In this document: piece by piece, positions 35,541 to 47,584 of the stretch | Position numbering within the stretch: position 1 is the stretch's first letter | How the letters are laid out: the number at the start of each line of letters is the position of its first letter | Source: Saccopteryx bilineata | Lineage: Eukaryota; Chordata; Mammalia; Chiroptera; Emballonuridae | NCBI RefSeq assembly: GCF_036850765.1 | Contig: NC_089492.1 | Span: forward strand, 73,093,982-73,157,981 | Direction: 5' to 3' | DNA length: 64,000 nt | Position numbers and translations under genes: made by a program | The notes under the pieces: model-generated | Seen by the model: the letters and a program-made list of their open reading frames with translations, nothing else | Databases searched by the model: none | What the model was told of the DNA's origin: nothing

Positions 35541-38179
35541 TAATTTTCTAAAGGCCGTTCACATGCATTTGTTGTGTCTGCACAAAGGTCACTCACTCAC
35601 ACAGTTTCTCGGTGTTTGCATCCAAGAGACTTTCACTCACAGATTTTAACTAAAGTTCCCCAATCCAAATCATAGAGGGTTCAAGGTTAAATGGGTGATT
35701 CCCTTCATTTTAACAACATTTTCTGCAAATCAACAGTGGTACAGATTCTGTCATTTAAGGGCCACAAAAGTGAATATATCTTAGTGGCAGAATATTTTGA
35801 CATAGCAAGAAAAGATTAGTTTTAAGTAATTAAAGAGTAATTTTCTGTCAGAGGACAAGAATCCACCTTATATTCATTTTAGAATTTTTTTTTTTAATTA
35901 TCAAGAACAAGCTAAGGCAAAGGCAATATGGAGTGATTAACCAACGAAACATTATAGTTTTCATTATAACCAGATTTATATATAAGAACATAAAGATTTC
36001 ATCAGAATAAAACATGGATATTTATGTATAAAATCTGAATTATCAAAGGCTAGTTGAAATTAAATGTTTTTCGTATGTCTTACAGTGATCTCAAAGACAT
36101 ACAATTATAAACAAAACCCAGTTCTTTGAGGGTCCTGATAACAGAGGAAAGAGACCTAGTGATTTTTCTGTACTACTAGAGCCGCAGAGAGAACAGTAAC
36201 AAAGTATGTTATAAACTCTTAATATATTAAGGAGTAAGTATAGGTTAAGTAGGCTATAATCTAAAATATGCCATTTCTCTTTCTCTAGGTCCTTTCAGCA
36301 TTGGTCTCAATATAGTACTTTCAGGATTATGTTAAGTAATGTGTGTTATGACAAAATATAAAGGTTACAGTTGAGATGGAGCTGTGGATGGAAGCAATCC
36401 TCAATTTACTGAGGCCCATTTACTAAGCCCAATAGCACATATTCCTTTTGGATCTGAGCCTCCCCTGTGATTCTCTTTCTACAAAGGTCCTTACACTTTG
36501 GTCCATAAACTTTGGGTGGGCAGAGAATTCTGAACATTTTAAAACAGAATTTTATTATTTGTTTCAATTGTGATCTATTGAATAAATACATATTTAAAAT
36601 AAACTTTCTATAGCTTTGATTTTTACCAAAATGGGTAAAAACTACATACAAAATATAAAGATTTACATTCTTTGCTGAGTTCTTGGTCTTCACTGTTTCC
36701 TCTCACACTCAAGTGGTAGTAAAAAAGTTGAAAAAACAGATTTAGTGTTTAATTTCTATTAATGATGAAATACTTTAATTCTTTTTGAGAGTTACTTCTT
36801 TGAGAAATACAGCTAGTTGTATCATGACATGGTTATAGCCATTTTTTCTACTTGGAATTTAAGTAATAGTTTATAAGAAACCTATGGAATATCTAAAGCA
36901 GCAGCACTGGAAATACAGTCAACACAAATCAATTTTAATATCTGTGTAAAATTAAGCTAGACTCTCCAACAGGGTAAAATAAGAAGGATTAAAAGAAACA
37001 CAACCTTGAATCATTTTTTTACAATGAATTATTATATATGGTATAGAGAAAAAGTTAAAAAATAAAACACCAGTGTAATGATGAAGTTGTTATATAGAAT
37101 GACTCATCAATATGTATAGATAAAAAGCTAATGATACCAGTAAGGAATCAAATGTGTATTAAGAGATAAACTGGCATCAAACATACACTATTTTGAGCAA
37201 ACAAAAAAACCATCAGAAGCATATAGAAATCCTTCATTTAGAGTGAGATATCTTCCTTCATGGAGTATAAAAATAGAGTTAGAAAATAAAATTAAATACT
37301 TGTACTGTGTTTAGGCTATGGGGAAGAAATAAATAAAAATCTAATTGGACAGAAAAGTAGCAAGAAATCAGGGAAACCAGATTTCCCTGTTGCTTGGGGT
37401 GTTTTGTTTCAATAAATTAGAAAAGTATAAATTACACTCCAAATTGAAATTCAATCTACTACCATAAACAGAGAAAAGCGAGTATGTATCTACCTTTGCA
37501 TTTTTATCCATAGGACATATAGAGCTATGATAAAGGGATGACCTGGTGTTAGAGTTTGTTTTTTGTGTTTTTTTTAATCACATCAAAAATACAGAACTTT
37601 CAATAAAATGAGAGTGCAACAGGGATAGAGTCTTGATGCTGTGCTTTAAAATAGCTGTTTTAAAATAAAATGTTGAAGAAGCTGAGACTCATCCAAGGAT
37701 TTGGGAAAGAATTCAGGAGGCAGCTATAATCTATTATATTCCAGTTGCTAACAAATAAATGCTTGTAGCTTAGACAAAAGTGACAAAAAATGGGAAATAC
37801 TGGGGCATGAATATGTCAGTGGTGATATTATACTATACCCCAGACCAAAATGTCTTTACATATTAACCCATTAAGATGCCAAAAGTGTGCTAAACTCTGA
37901 AACTTTCCCCCCATTTAAGACCAAATCTTGGTTTAAGTCACTATGATGGCTTTCAGCTTTAATAGTCTCTGATTTAAGTATGTATGTGAAGTGAAGAGAA
38001 GTTTCGTAAAAGAACTGGGAGTTCCAATTTAGGCCTAGGGTGAATTTGAGGAATGGGCTTGGTGATTTTTACTGAACAAGTTACCAAATTTCCACTTCAT
38101 TCTAAGTCTATAATTTAACAATCAGATATAAAATTTTTATGATAAAGGTCATGAAGCTATGTTCAAACTATTGTGAAAT
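35541..38179. other. Unassigned AT-rich DNA
   Basis: No gene or secure repeat seen. Confidence 0.4.
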
Positions 38180-38880
38180 TTGTGATAATGAAAATTGAAA
38201 TAAAAGATATTGTTGTATGTTAATTGATTAAAAAACACTGGAGGACATGGCAACGCTAAATGTTGGTAGAGGTATGAAGAATCAGGACTTCTCCTGCACT
38301 GTCTGCTGATGGGAGTGGAGCTGGGTACAGTCAGTCTAGGGAGCATGTGGAACTCATCAGCTCTTTAAGAATGTCACACTCAGTGAGGAATGGGGCTACC
38401 CACTCAGGGTATTCCTGTCCCACAGAAAGATGATGCAAGCCCAAACCATGCACAACATGCTTATGAAAATGTCATTTGCAGTGGCAGAAATTGGAAGCAG
38501 TCTCTGTATCTGTCAGTATGAGAAGAGGTAAAATGTCATGAATACATGCTGCTGGTTTAGACAATTGGGGTCTATTTTACAACCTAGGGAGACATCTTAA
38601 AATATATATTGTGTTGTGCAGAGGTAAGAAACAGAATGTCACATTACATGAAACCATTTAGACAAATTAAATATATATGCAAAGAAAACATAAGGAATTA
38701 TTTTTTAGCATACAAACAAAACACACATAGAACACATTAAAAGGGTTTTCTCTGTGACAGAAGATTGAGGTATGCAGAAAAATGAGAGTAAATAAACACC
38801 ACCACAATAAATAACTAGGCAAAAAGTAATTAAAAATGAAAAATAGTAATAACACAAAGTGATCTGAGTAATACAATCAA
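38180..38880 (+). mobile_element. Old L1 ORF2 3' part
   Basis: 'aacactggaggacatggcaacgc' ... 'cctgcactgtctgctgatgggagtgg' ... 'gaaaatgtcatttgcagtggcagaaattggaagcagtctc' follows the order of the L1 ORF2 3' end (aacactggagaggatgtgg ... cattgctggtgggaatg ... ttcataatagccaaaaactggaaacaaccc). It continues through 'catgaaaccatttagacaaatt' toward the end of the element. Diverged and non-coding. Confidence 0.6.
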
Positions 38881-39019
38881 TCAGTCCTATACATCTGGAG
38901 TCTAGAACTAATAATATAAAGAAAATTTAATGAAATGTTATTTGAAATAAAAGAAATGGAATAAATAACCAAAAAAATTTCTTAAATTAAAAACAAAATA
39001 AAACTTTGATAAGATTTGT

Positions 39020-39190
39020 ACACAATCATTACCATATACTCACTATGTGCCAGGTTTGTGTTATTTACTTTTAATGTATAGTCTTTTTTCATCCTCACTG
39101 TAATCTCTAAAATAGACATTCTTATTCTCAATTACATTTGGGGAAATTAATCCTTAAGAGGCTCAGGGTTGTCCAAGGGCAGAGAACTTT
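39020..39190 (+). repeat. MIR SINE
   Basis: 'accatatactcactatgtgccaggtt' ... 'catcctcactgtaatctctaaaatagacattcttattctcaattacatttggggaaatt' ... 'aagaggctcagggttgtccaagggcagag' follows MIR. Confidence 0.7.
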
Positions 39191-39339
39191 ATTTATTTAT
39201 TATTTTTTTTATGGTAGAAACTAGGTTCCACCCCACATTTCTTACCACAGAAGCTCACCCGCTAACCCTTTAAAAATGCAGACTGAGGCTTCCCCAAAGA
39301 GAAGTCTACATTTGATATGTCTTTTGCCATTGCCTCCCC

Positions 39340-39889
39340 TCCATTTGTTTAATTACTTTTTATTTCCCACTGTCCCCTGACAAATGCTCTCTAATATTTC
39401 ATGATCAAATTTACCATCATCAAATTCATCATCACCAAATCCATGAACACTTTTCTGCTGCCCTTCACAACGCTGATCCTGCTCTTGAGACTTTTGACAC
39501 TTGTTCCCCCACCCTTGTCTTGTCTTCATCTTTTCATAACATGCTGACTTCTTTGTCCAGCTTTCTAAACATTGGTATTCCTCAGGGTTTTAATTTTGGT
39601 GATATTAGAGACAGGTAATCATTCCATTTGTTCACTTGTGATAATTTCAAGCAATCATAGTTTATAAATTGATGACTTTTAAATCCATTATCTTCACTAA
39701 AATATGGAAATAAGCTTTAACTTGTTTCCTTTTTCCTCTACTTCCCATTATCAATCAATGGACAATTCTTGAAGATTTTAACTCCTAAACATTTTTCTCA
39801 TCCATACTCTGTTTTTAAAGCATGTTAACACTACCTTGGTTCAGTTCTACATTATTTCTTGGCTATCTGATGCATCTCTTGATTTGGAG
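39340..39889 (+). mobile_element. L2 LINE ORF fragment
   Basis: 'caccaaatccatgaacacttttctgctgcccttcacaacgctgatcctgctcttgagacttttgacac' and later 'cattggtattcctcagggttttaattttgg' and 'attgatgacttttaaatccattatc' follow the coding region of mammalian L2 in order (catgttgccaaatccaatggtcacttctc ... ggagtgccccagggctcagtccttgg ... gctgatgactcccaaatttatatct). Its right end is cut by the hAT MITE at 39890. Confidence 0.6.
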
Positions 39890-40208
39890 CTGGGGTCGGG
39901 AAACTTTTTGGCTGAGAGAGCCATGAATGCCACATATTTTAAAATGTAATTCCATGAGAGCCATACAACAACCCGTGTACATTACGCATTATCCAATAAA
40001 AATTTGATGTTGTCCCAGAGGACAGCTGTGATTGGCTCCAGCCACCTGCAACCATGAACATGAGCAGTAGGAAATGAGTGATTGTAATACATGAGAATGT
40101 TTTATATTTTTAACGTTATTATTTTTTTATTAAAGATTTGTCTGTGAGCCAGATGCATCCATCAAAAGAGCCACACCTGGCTCGCTAGCCATAGGTTCCC
40201 GACCCCTG
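39890..40208 (-). mobile_element. hAT-type MITE, second copy, opposite orientation
   Basis: 319-bp copy of the same element as 35212-35532 but inverted. The right end reads GGTTCCCGACCCCTG, and the left end is CTGGGGTCGGGAAAC with one change in the terminal CAG. The flanking octamers ATTTGGAG (39882-39889) and ATTTTGTG (40209-40216) agree at six of eight positions, a decayed target duplication. It inserted into L2 sequence and is followed by a (TA)n tract. Confidence 0.9.
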
Positions 40209-40232
40209 ATTTTGTGGGTGGAGTAATTATTT

Positions 40233-40234
<2 letters not shown>

Positions 40235-40282
<48 letters not shown>
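40235..40282. repeat. (TA)24 microsatellite
   Basis: Uninterrupted TA dinucleotides, 48 bp, 26 bp beyond the hAT MITE. It can form a cruciform and is probably polymorphic. Confidence 0.95.
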
Positions 40283-40285
<3 letters not shown>

Positions 40286-40589
40286 TCAAACAACACTTAT
40301 TTTATGTAAATTATACTTCAATAGAATTAATTTTTAAAGTTACAAAAACTACTTTGTGTGACATAGTAACATAAAAATTACAACAATCTGACCACCAGGA
40401 ATAATTAATTCTTAAGAAGTTGCTTAGGGCTATTTAATAAGTGTCAGTCACAAACGCTTTTTGAGAATTTAAGTGAAATTCATTTGAACTCTAATTTTAA
40501 AGAGATTAATTAAAAGGGAAAAATGAAACAGCAATATTTACTGATTATGTAACTATCTATAAAAATATTTTCTTATTTTCTCTCATCAA
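40283..40589. other. Unassigned AT-rich DNA
   Basis: Nothing recognised. Confidence 0.35.
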
Positions 40590-40712
40590 TCTTTTTCCCC
40601 CCACTTTACACATAAAATTGGAAACCCAAAGATGTTAAGAAAAGTGACCAAAATCTCCATCTTTAAAAGTAACCAAGCTAGCAATAAAGCTGGGTCATTC
40701 TGCTTCCACAAA
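40590..40712 (+). repeat. MIR SINE fragment
   Basis: 'cactttacacataaaattggaaacccaaagatgttaagaaaagtgaccaaaatctcc' and 'accaagctagcaataaagctgggtcattctgctt' follow the MIR middle (cattttacagatgaggaaactgaggcacagagaggttaagtaacttgcccaaggtc ... cagctagtaagtggcagagc). Confidence 0.5.
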
Positions 40713-42539
40713 CTGATGAGAAATTGGTTTATGGGAGTTAGAATCTTTATGAATGTCTCTAGTATAAAGTGGTGTTTGAGTTCCTAGGATTTCTTTGAGA
40801 CACTTGAGTGGTAGTCAAAGGTTTAGAAATATTTAACATAAAGATTTCTTATTTCCCTTTGGAACTTTTTTTTGTTTTCTCAGAATTTCTGAATTATCCT
40901 AAATGTCAACATCAAACCTCACTAATTTGGATCCAGGAGATAACAGTTCACATAAATGAGTGAAATGTCCAAATTATAAGATATTCTTGAAGAAATATAG
41001 CTTCATCACTTTTAGGTAGAAAGTGTAACTTGAACTGTCCTAATGAAGGCCATGTCATAGTTCTGGGATTAAACAGATTAGAATGATTTCCAATTAACAT
41101 ACCGAAGGATTCTCCAAAATCCTGTTGACTGAAGCTTGTATTGTAGATTCCTTTCCTGTGAAAGGCGTTAAAATGTTTTAATAGTTTATCTTCCTAACTT
41201 GATAAATATTTCCATTTTCTACCTGATTCTTCTAGAAATCCCCTTTTGAAGAATGAAAAGAATAAAATAAAAAGGATAAATGAAATGCCTTAAACTTATG
41301 AGTAAGGAAAAAAGGATAAATGAATCTCTCTGAGAAATGCATCACAAATGTAATCAGGAAAAGCAGAAATAAAGAAGCTTATCTGCAGGCAAAATTATTA
41401 AAATGTTTAAAATCTAGAGTCGTACCCAAAGGCCAGTGTAAAATTCACTTGGAGTTGAAAGAGAATTCTTATGTATCTCAAGTCCCAAGGATTCTTCTTG
41501 CAAGAGAAAATATTTGCAGTAGGGGGCAGAAGAAAAACTTTTTTATTATTATTGTTATTAATTTCTTGAGCTGCTTACAGCCAGAATCATACCCTCTGCT
41601 ATTTTCCGTCACTTTTGGAAGTCTTTGAGCCAAGCCCAAGCAGCATGCCTGTCCCAACAGTGGTGTTTTCTCTTCAAAGAACCATTGCCACAGCCTCTCA
41701 GTTCTGTGCAGGAATTGAAAAGCCTTTGAAATCGGTGCAGCCACACTGCACAGCTAGTAATAAGCATTAGAGAAAAACACGCAGCTCATTTGTTTAAAAG
41801 CTCATTCACTTCAGTGTGATTTAGACAGATGTGAGGTGGGTTTTGCTTAGTGCCACTCTGCCCCATGGCCAAGTGGAGCTGGGTCTCCTTTCAAAGACTT
41901 CCTCTGTCCTGCCCATTGTGAACTTCTGCAACAATGGGGCTTTGAAAGAAAAAAAAAAGAGAAAGAAAGAAAGAGCAAAAGAGAGATGACACCAGTGGGA
42001 GAGGCGGACAGTTCAGTCCAAACTCAAACAGCCCTTCCAGTGTCCAGGACAGAGGTGTACATCAAGGTGGCTAAAGTCTGGTTCGAAACAGCCCACAGAA
42101 TTAATTTAAAAGAATTTCCCGCCCATTCCCTGTCAAGGCAGCCGCAGCAGCTCTGGTAAAGTACTTCCCTGATCACAGGGCACTTAGTCATGTAGATTCT
42201 GCCATATTCTCAGAGAAGACCAGACTTTCTGGGAAACACATCCAGCGAACAGTGGATGCCTGGGGTGATTTGCTACCAGGCACAAAGAACAATTTACAAA
42301 CCATCGATGTTTTCCATAGAATAGGGGATTCGAACAATCAGCACACACTAGTAAAGACAGTTTATTTCTGCCAGAACAACGTTCTTTGCAAAAAGGCGTG
42401 TATTCATTAGTCATGATGCATGCAAAGTTTGCAGTCATTTTGAGATGTGGAACATTCTTTGCAATCAGGATATGTTTTTGCTAACCTGCACAGACACATT
42501 GATAGTGTTGAGGTATGATACTAATTCCACAAGCAAATG
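40713..42539. other. Unique DNA, no gene seen
   Basis: No secure repeat. Open frames at 41320-41628 (+), 41478-41744 (-) and 42184-42438 (-) show no recognisable domain and no codon signature. A purine-rich GAAA run lies at 41945-41990. GC is moderately raised at 41560-42180. Confidence 0.4.
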
Positions 42540-42960
42540 GATCTATTGTTATGATCTTGCTGAAAGCTTAGAAATTGCTTTTATATTTAAAACCTTATTT
42601 TGAGAGCTGTCAGGCTACAGATAATACAAATCCTGTTGTTAAAGCATGCCTGAGATTTTCCAAGTAAATTCGAACAAGTACAAATGATAAAATATAATGT
42701 CTATCCTATGGGTTTGATGTATTTGAAAGCACATGCCAAGGTCATTTTTTTAAGCCACACTAAATTTCTGGGCACAATTAGAACCATCATTCAATTTAGC
42801 AGCTTGTAAGCTAAAGTAAAGCTTCAAAGAAATGAAAAGGCCAATGAGAATTGGGGCCATTGGAAGACAATAATTTAATTACATGTTTATAATTAGGTAG
42901 TCGTGTGATAACTTGAGTGTGGCTAAGTCATCCACTGGATGCAGGAAAAATGTAGTCATC
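42540..42960. other. Non-repetitive segment, candidate conserved non-coding element
   Basis: No repeat recognised. It contains clustered homeodomain-like cores ('ataatttaattacatgtttataattagg', 42870-42898) and motifs such as GAGAGCTGTCAGG. Motif clusters of this kind occur in distal enhancers but also by chance, so this is a weak suggestion. Confidence 0.2.
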
Positions 42961-43537
42961 CACTGAAATGCTTTATCAACAGATAGAATTTGAACAAATG
43001 TGAAGATTCAATGAAATAATAGAGCCCTGCAGAATAAGCGGATTGTGAGTGTTGTGCAAAGAGAGCAGGCTTGGAGCTGTACAAATGTGAATTAGAATCC
43101 TGACCTGATAACCTCCTAGTGGCATGAACCTCAGCCAATAAATAACTGGCTGTAGGATGGATTGCTGAGAAAGCAGACTATAAGACAGAGTCTAGTGTTC
43201 AAGATTTTCATGAAACTGTGTCCTTGGAACCAGCACTTGTGGAAAAGAGGGAAAGGAGGCTACAGTGGGCAGAAGGGAAGAGTTGAGTTGAGATATCAGT
43301 CTGACTGGAGCCCCAGATGCACACAACCAAGTCCTGGAGGTCAAGTGGCTCTCCAATGATAGTGATGCCAGGTCTTGATAGTCATTCTGTGAAGGTCACT
43401 AAGGAAAGAGGTGTAACCTTGGATGATGAGATCTTGGATGGTCTCTGAAGATCAAAATGTCCTTGAGGGGTTTGAGAGCTGTCTACTGATAGCACTCCCC
43501 ATACTGGGGCATCAGGGAAGTTCATGACATTGTCCAC
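42961..43537. other. Mostly unassigned DNA, possible MIR trace
   Basis: 'gaattagaatcctgacctgataacctcctagtggcatgaac' at 43088-43130 faintly resembles reversed MIR. The rest is unassigned. Confidence 0.3.
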
Positions 43538-43548
43538 CAGACTAACAA

Positions 43549-43914
43549 ATTTTTTTTAATTTTTCCAAAGTTAGAAGCCAGGAGGCAGTTAGACTCCCGC
43601 ATGTGCCAGACCGGAATCCACCCAGCATGCCCACCAGGAGTCGATGCTCTGCCCATCTGGGGCGTTACTTTCCAATGCGGCAGGAGCCATTCTAGTGCCT
43701 GAGGCAGAGTCCATGAAGCAGACCTCAGTGACCGGGCCAACTTTGCTCCAATGGAGCCTTGGCTGCGGAAGGGGAAGAGAGAGATAGTAAGGAAGGAGAG
43801 GGGGAAGGGTAGAGAAGCAGATGAACACTTCTCCTGTGTGCCCTGACCTGAAATCAAACCCAGGACTTTCACACGCTGGGTCGATGCTTTAACACTGAGC
43901 CAACAAGCCAGGGC
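43549..43914 (-). mobile_element. tRNA-derived SINE (bat Rhin-1-like), older copy with clear duplication
   Basis: Minus-strand copy with diverged head (CCAACAAGCCAGGGC) and a B-box position reading GAAATCAAACC in reverse, so the RNA polymerase III promoter is impaired. An 11-bp target duplication CAGACTAACAA flanks it (43538-43548 and 43915-43925). The tail appears as 'ATTTTTTTTAATTTTTCC'. Confidence 0.92.
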
Positions 43915-43925
43915 CAGACTAACAA

Positions 43926-44639
43926 TTTTTAAGCCAGTTTCCTATAAAATAGATAATCCTATACCTACAACTCATAGTGTTTTCCTATCAATGGTGCCAG
44001 TCACTATAGATTTCCAAATAGATATCATCATTTGAATAGTAGACTAAGAAAAAGTCTAACAGTCAATCACATAAAATAACATTACAGTAAAACTTTAGTT
44101 ACTAAAAAATATGTTGAAAATATACCATATGGTTCTACTGAGGGATAATTACTAATCTCTTTCTTATTTATATTTATAAACATTACAGAGGGAAAAACAG
44201 TTCGTGAATAATATCTCAGGACCTTCAAAGGGATTAGTTTCACTACTAATAATTGGAAAGTAGCTAATTCCTGTATATCAATTTCTACATGCAAGCAGGT
44301 GCTTAATCTGTATTAACAGTGATTGACATCTTTAAGGTAGTTTTTCTGATGCTGTTGAATATTACAGCATAGCCAGTGGCAAATGTGCCCATGCAGAACT
44401 GTGTTCCTTAACTTTTATTAAATCAAATCTACACTATCGCTTACAGTTTCCTGAAGTACTCCAACACTGCATGGTGCCTCCTCGTACCCCAGATCAAGTC
44501 TTAACGCATTTTTTAACCATCATTTAGTAATGCAGGAATATTGCTGTTTGTTTAGCTCTAAGGAATCAACACTTTTAATAGTACTGTTTCATCATACATA
44601 GGCTCTGCTTGTTCATTTTTTGAGTGTCAGATACAGCAC
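43926..44639. other. Unassigned AT-rich DNA
   Basis: No gene or repeat recognised. Confidence 0.4.
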
Positions 44640-44976
44640 TGCTGTAGGCTGAATGTTTGTGTCCCCTCAAAATTTATATTTTATGTTGGAACCTAATTCC
44701 CCATGCACTAATATTTAGAAATGAGGCCTTTTGAGGTGGTTCTGTCACTTGTGAAAGTGACTCCAGAGAGCTCCTTTGCCTCTCCTCCCCATGAAGACAC
44801 CATAATAAGAAGGTGCTCTGCAAACCAGGAAGCAGGCTCTCACCACACACTGAAATTGCCAGAACCGTGATCTTAGACTTCCCAACCTCCAGAACTTTGA
44901 GCAATACATTTCTGTTTTGGTAAGCTGCCCGACCTATGGCATTTGGTATAGCAGAGGGAATGGAGTAAGAAAAACA
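44640..44976 (+). mobile_element. MaLR (MLT1-type) solo LTR
   Basis: It starts TGCTGTAGGCTGAATGTTTG with 'TGTCCCCTCAAAATTTATAT', continues through 'ccatgaagacaccataataagaaggtgctctgcaaaccaggaagcaggctctcacca', and ends with 'gatcttagacttcccaacctccagaactttgagcaatacatttctgtttt'. This is the ordered content of an MLT1-type LTR. It is shorter than usual because the middle, between the 5' block and the GAGAGCTC block, is contracted. It is a fossil solo LTR of an old endogenous retrovirus-like element with no genes. The minus-strand frame at 44674-44988 is spurious. Confidence 0.8.
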
Positions 44977-46549
44977 ATGTGAAAACAAACTGTATCTTCT
45001 CTACACTTTCTCTTGCTGAATTTTAATGTTAAAACAAAGCTTCTAAAGACACAAAGGTCTCTAGAAAATATGTTACCAACATGTTCCCTTGGTACTTCAG
45101 TTGCATAGTATTTTCAGTTCTGTGGGATTCTGAGATCTTTAAGTCTGTCTTTAGATTCTGAGTAATTATCATTTAGATAAAAATGCAAACCCCAAAACAA
45201 AACAAGTCACAGAAAGAATTCTGTCCTTTACAGATTTAGAGCAAAAGGCTAGAGATTTGCCTGATACAGATATACACACATATATATGTCACTTGTGAAA
45301 TATGTATATGTGTATATATGTATATATTTCTCAGAATTCCAATGGGTTTAAATAAATATTGATTGTTCAAGGTAAAGAGTGATCTTAAGTGTTCTTTTTT
45401 CACCAATGACAAATTTTAGTGTATTAATTTCAGGGAAAAGCAAAATTACCACTGATAGGTGTGATAGTATATTGTTTGTCATCACATTTCTCACAAAAGT
45501 CATTAGGTAGAATAAATTATCAACAACAATAAGATTCCTGTATTTCCCTGTGGCTTTGCATAAAAGTAGGTATTTTTAGTGCTTTGTAACATGCAAAAAG
45601 CCAATCATTCTTTTGGATAAACAGAGGTGTTTAGATATATTTTGCTGTTAGTGTTTTTAGAGGCCTTGCATGAAGTCTATGACACTACTTTATTTGACTA
45701 AACTGAATAATTTTATGCATGCGACAGAATGCTATGAAACATTTTTTAGCCTTGTCATTATTGAGTCTACATCATAATGATAAAGCACAATTACTATAAT
45801 AAAGACAAATGTGCCTCAACTGTCAAAGTTTAATAATAACGAACATTTGGGGGGAAGGAAGATGATGTATGTACAGTATGAGAACACAGAAGGAAACACA
45901 GATGATCTTAATGAGAATACAAGGATGCTGAGAAAGCACACAATGAAAACAGAGGGTATTGTGTGATGGGGGAGATGGGGCCAGCCATTTGACTCCACAA
46001 ACCAAATCAGGGCATCTTCTCTGTGTTAAGTGCTGCTCACATAAGATGTGTGTGATCAATGGATGGTAGGCTTAGAGCACTAGAAGGATAGTTACAGAAA
46101 TCTAACTTGGAGAGGATCTCATTCTCTATAGGATAATGGATAAGAAGCTAAGGAAGCTTAGTGATGCCTCAAAGGTAATAAAGTTACTTAGCAGATTCAG
46201 GACAAAATTCCATTCTCCTGATGTCTTGTTTTATACTTATTTTCTTCACCAATCTGATTTAAATTTTGACGGATTATTCTAAAATTTTAATGTAGTATTT
46301 TTCTTTATTTATTTTAGTAGGACATGTTTGAGGAGTCTAAAAGCACTCTCATGTTAATTTACTCCAATCCTAGTTCAACCAACCACACTAAGGTCAGATT
46401 AAAAAAAAACAGTGAGAGGGCCTTTGTGTTATACAATATTTGAGAATATTACAGAATGACATGCAAAAAAAAGTATAAGAATGGGATTAGAAAAAAAATG
46501 AATGGGATTAGAATGACGGTTCAATAGAACTGTTTAAAAATGGAGATTT
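44977..46549. other. Unassigned AT-rich DNA
   Basis: An imperfect TA/TG-rich tract lies at 45265-45330, and a faint MIR-like piece may lie at 46105-46225. Otherwise nothing is supported. Confidence 0.35.
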
Positions 46550-47090
46550 TGTTATTATTCAGGAATGGTGAGGCCAACAAGTCAGGAGATTACTGGCATT
46601 AAAAAGACAGTGTGAACCTTACGGTTCCCAGCAGAAAGGAGCGAGCATGCCATGCCAGGCAGGGCCACACAGAGAAGCACCCGAGTCAGCCAGGAGCCAG
46701 GACTGGGAAGACACGTGAGCATGAGATATGGTTGTGTTTTCTGCAGGAATGAAGTGGCAATTTAAGCTTTTGATTGGCTAGTTCAAATAAATTTAGCAGA
46801 TTTTAGGGTGCACATTGTCTCTAGTTATACGGTGTGCTGACCTGGGGTGATTAGGTCTGGGAAAGAGTGGTCGAAAGTATAGAGCCCAATGCAGGAGGTG
46901 GGAGGAGGGACACCTCTGGATATGTGGTTTACAATGGAAAGGTATGCTTCCAGGCAAGTTATTTACTATCTCCAGGAATTGGTTAGCTTTAGGAGGGACA
47001 GTCACTTCAGAGTCAGCAAAGGCCCAGATGTCAAAACATCTGGAGCAGAAACACACGGTGAATGGCGGAATAGAATAGAAAGTCTAGAAA
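46550..47090. repeat. Unassigned GC-elevated segment, possibly an old LTR-like repeat
   Basis: Base composition shifts from the AT-rich surroundings (for example 46620-46720 and 46830-46920). The segment 'gggaggagggacacctctgg' and the TTGATTGGCTAG box resemble motifs in old LTRs, but I cannot name a family. The 143-aa frame at 46889-47320 overlaps it and has no recognisable domain. Confidence 0.25.
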
Positions 47091-47584
47091 CAGGCCCCAA
47101 ATACCTAAATATTTACTGTGAGATTAAGAGATTTCAAGTTGGCATGAGCAGGGCTTTGAAAAATGTAGGATTTACATTTACCTGCAAACCAGTATTTACA
47201 TATAGTATTCTAGCTACCGATAGGGGAAAACATAGCCAGATCCTAATCTTATTTATACATACACACAAACAGAGGGTTTTTTTCCTCCTAATAAACTCTT
47301 ATTTTTATTTAAAAATATGATAGAATTTTCAAAATAATGAGTTGATGAATGAATAGGCATTTTATAAAATGTAAAATTATTGTATTTTAGAAAGCATACC
47401 ATCATTTTTAGACACTGATATCTGGTTCCTTGATAACCAGTATAAATTTACAACTACAACAGGGAGTATCACTTTAAACAAAAAGAAAAAAACTTACTTC
47501 CAAGATTTCTTCTCCTTATAGAATAAATATTTTGTGGATATTGACTGATGACTGTGGGTCACTAGGGTTCAGTTGCCATTGATT

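Noticed and set aside
41320..41628. 102-aa plus-strand open frame in non-repetitive DNA
   Set aside because: The translation is unlike any family I know and ends in hydrophobic residues encoded by a TTATTATT run. Chance frame in AT-rich DNA is more likely.
42184..42438. 84-aa minus-strand frame with several Cys residues
   Set aside because: The Cys spacing forms no zinc-finger or other known motif, and no upstream or downstream exon is visible.
46889..47320. 143-aa plus-strand open frame
   Set aside because: No recognisable domain, and its composition shifts midway from the GC-raised segment to AT-rich flank. No evidence of an exon.
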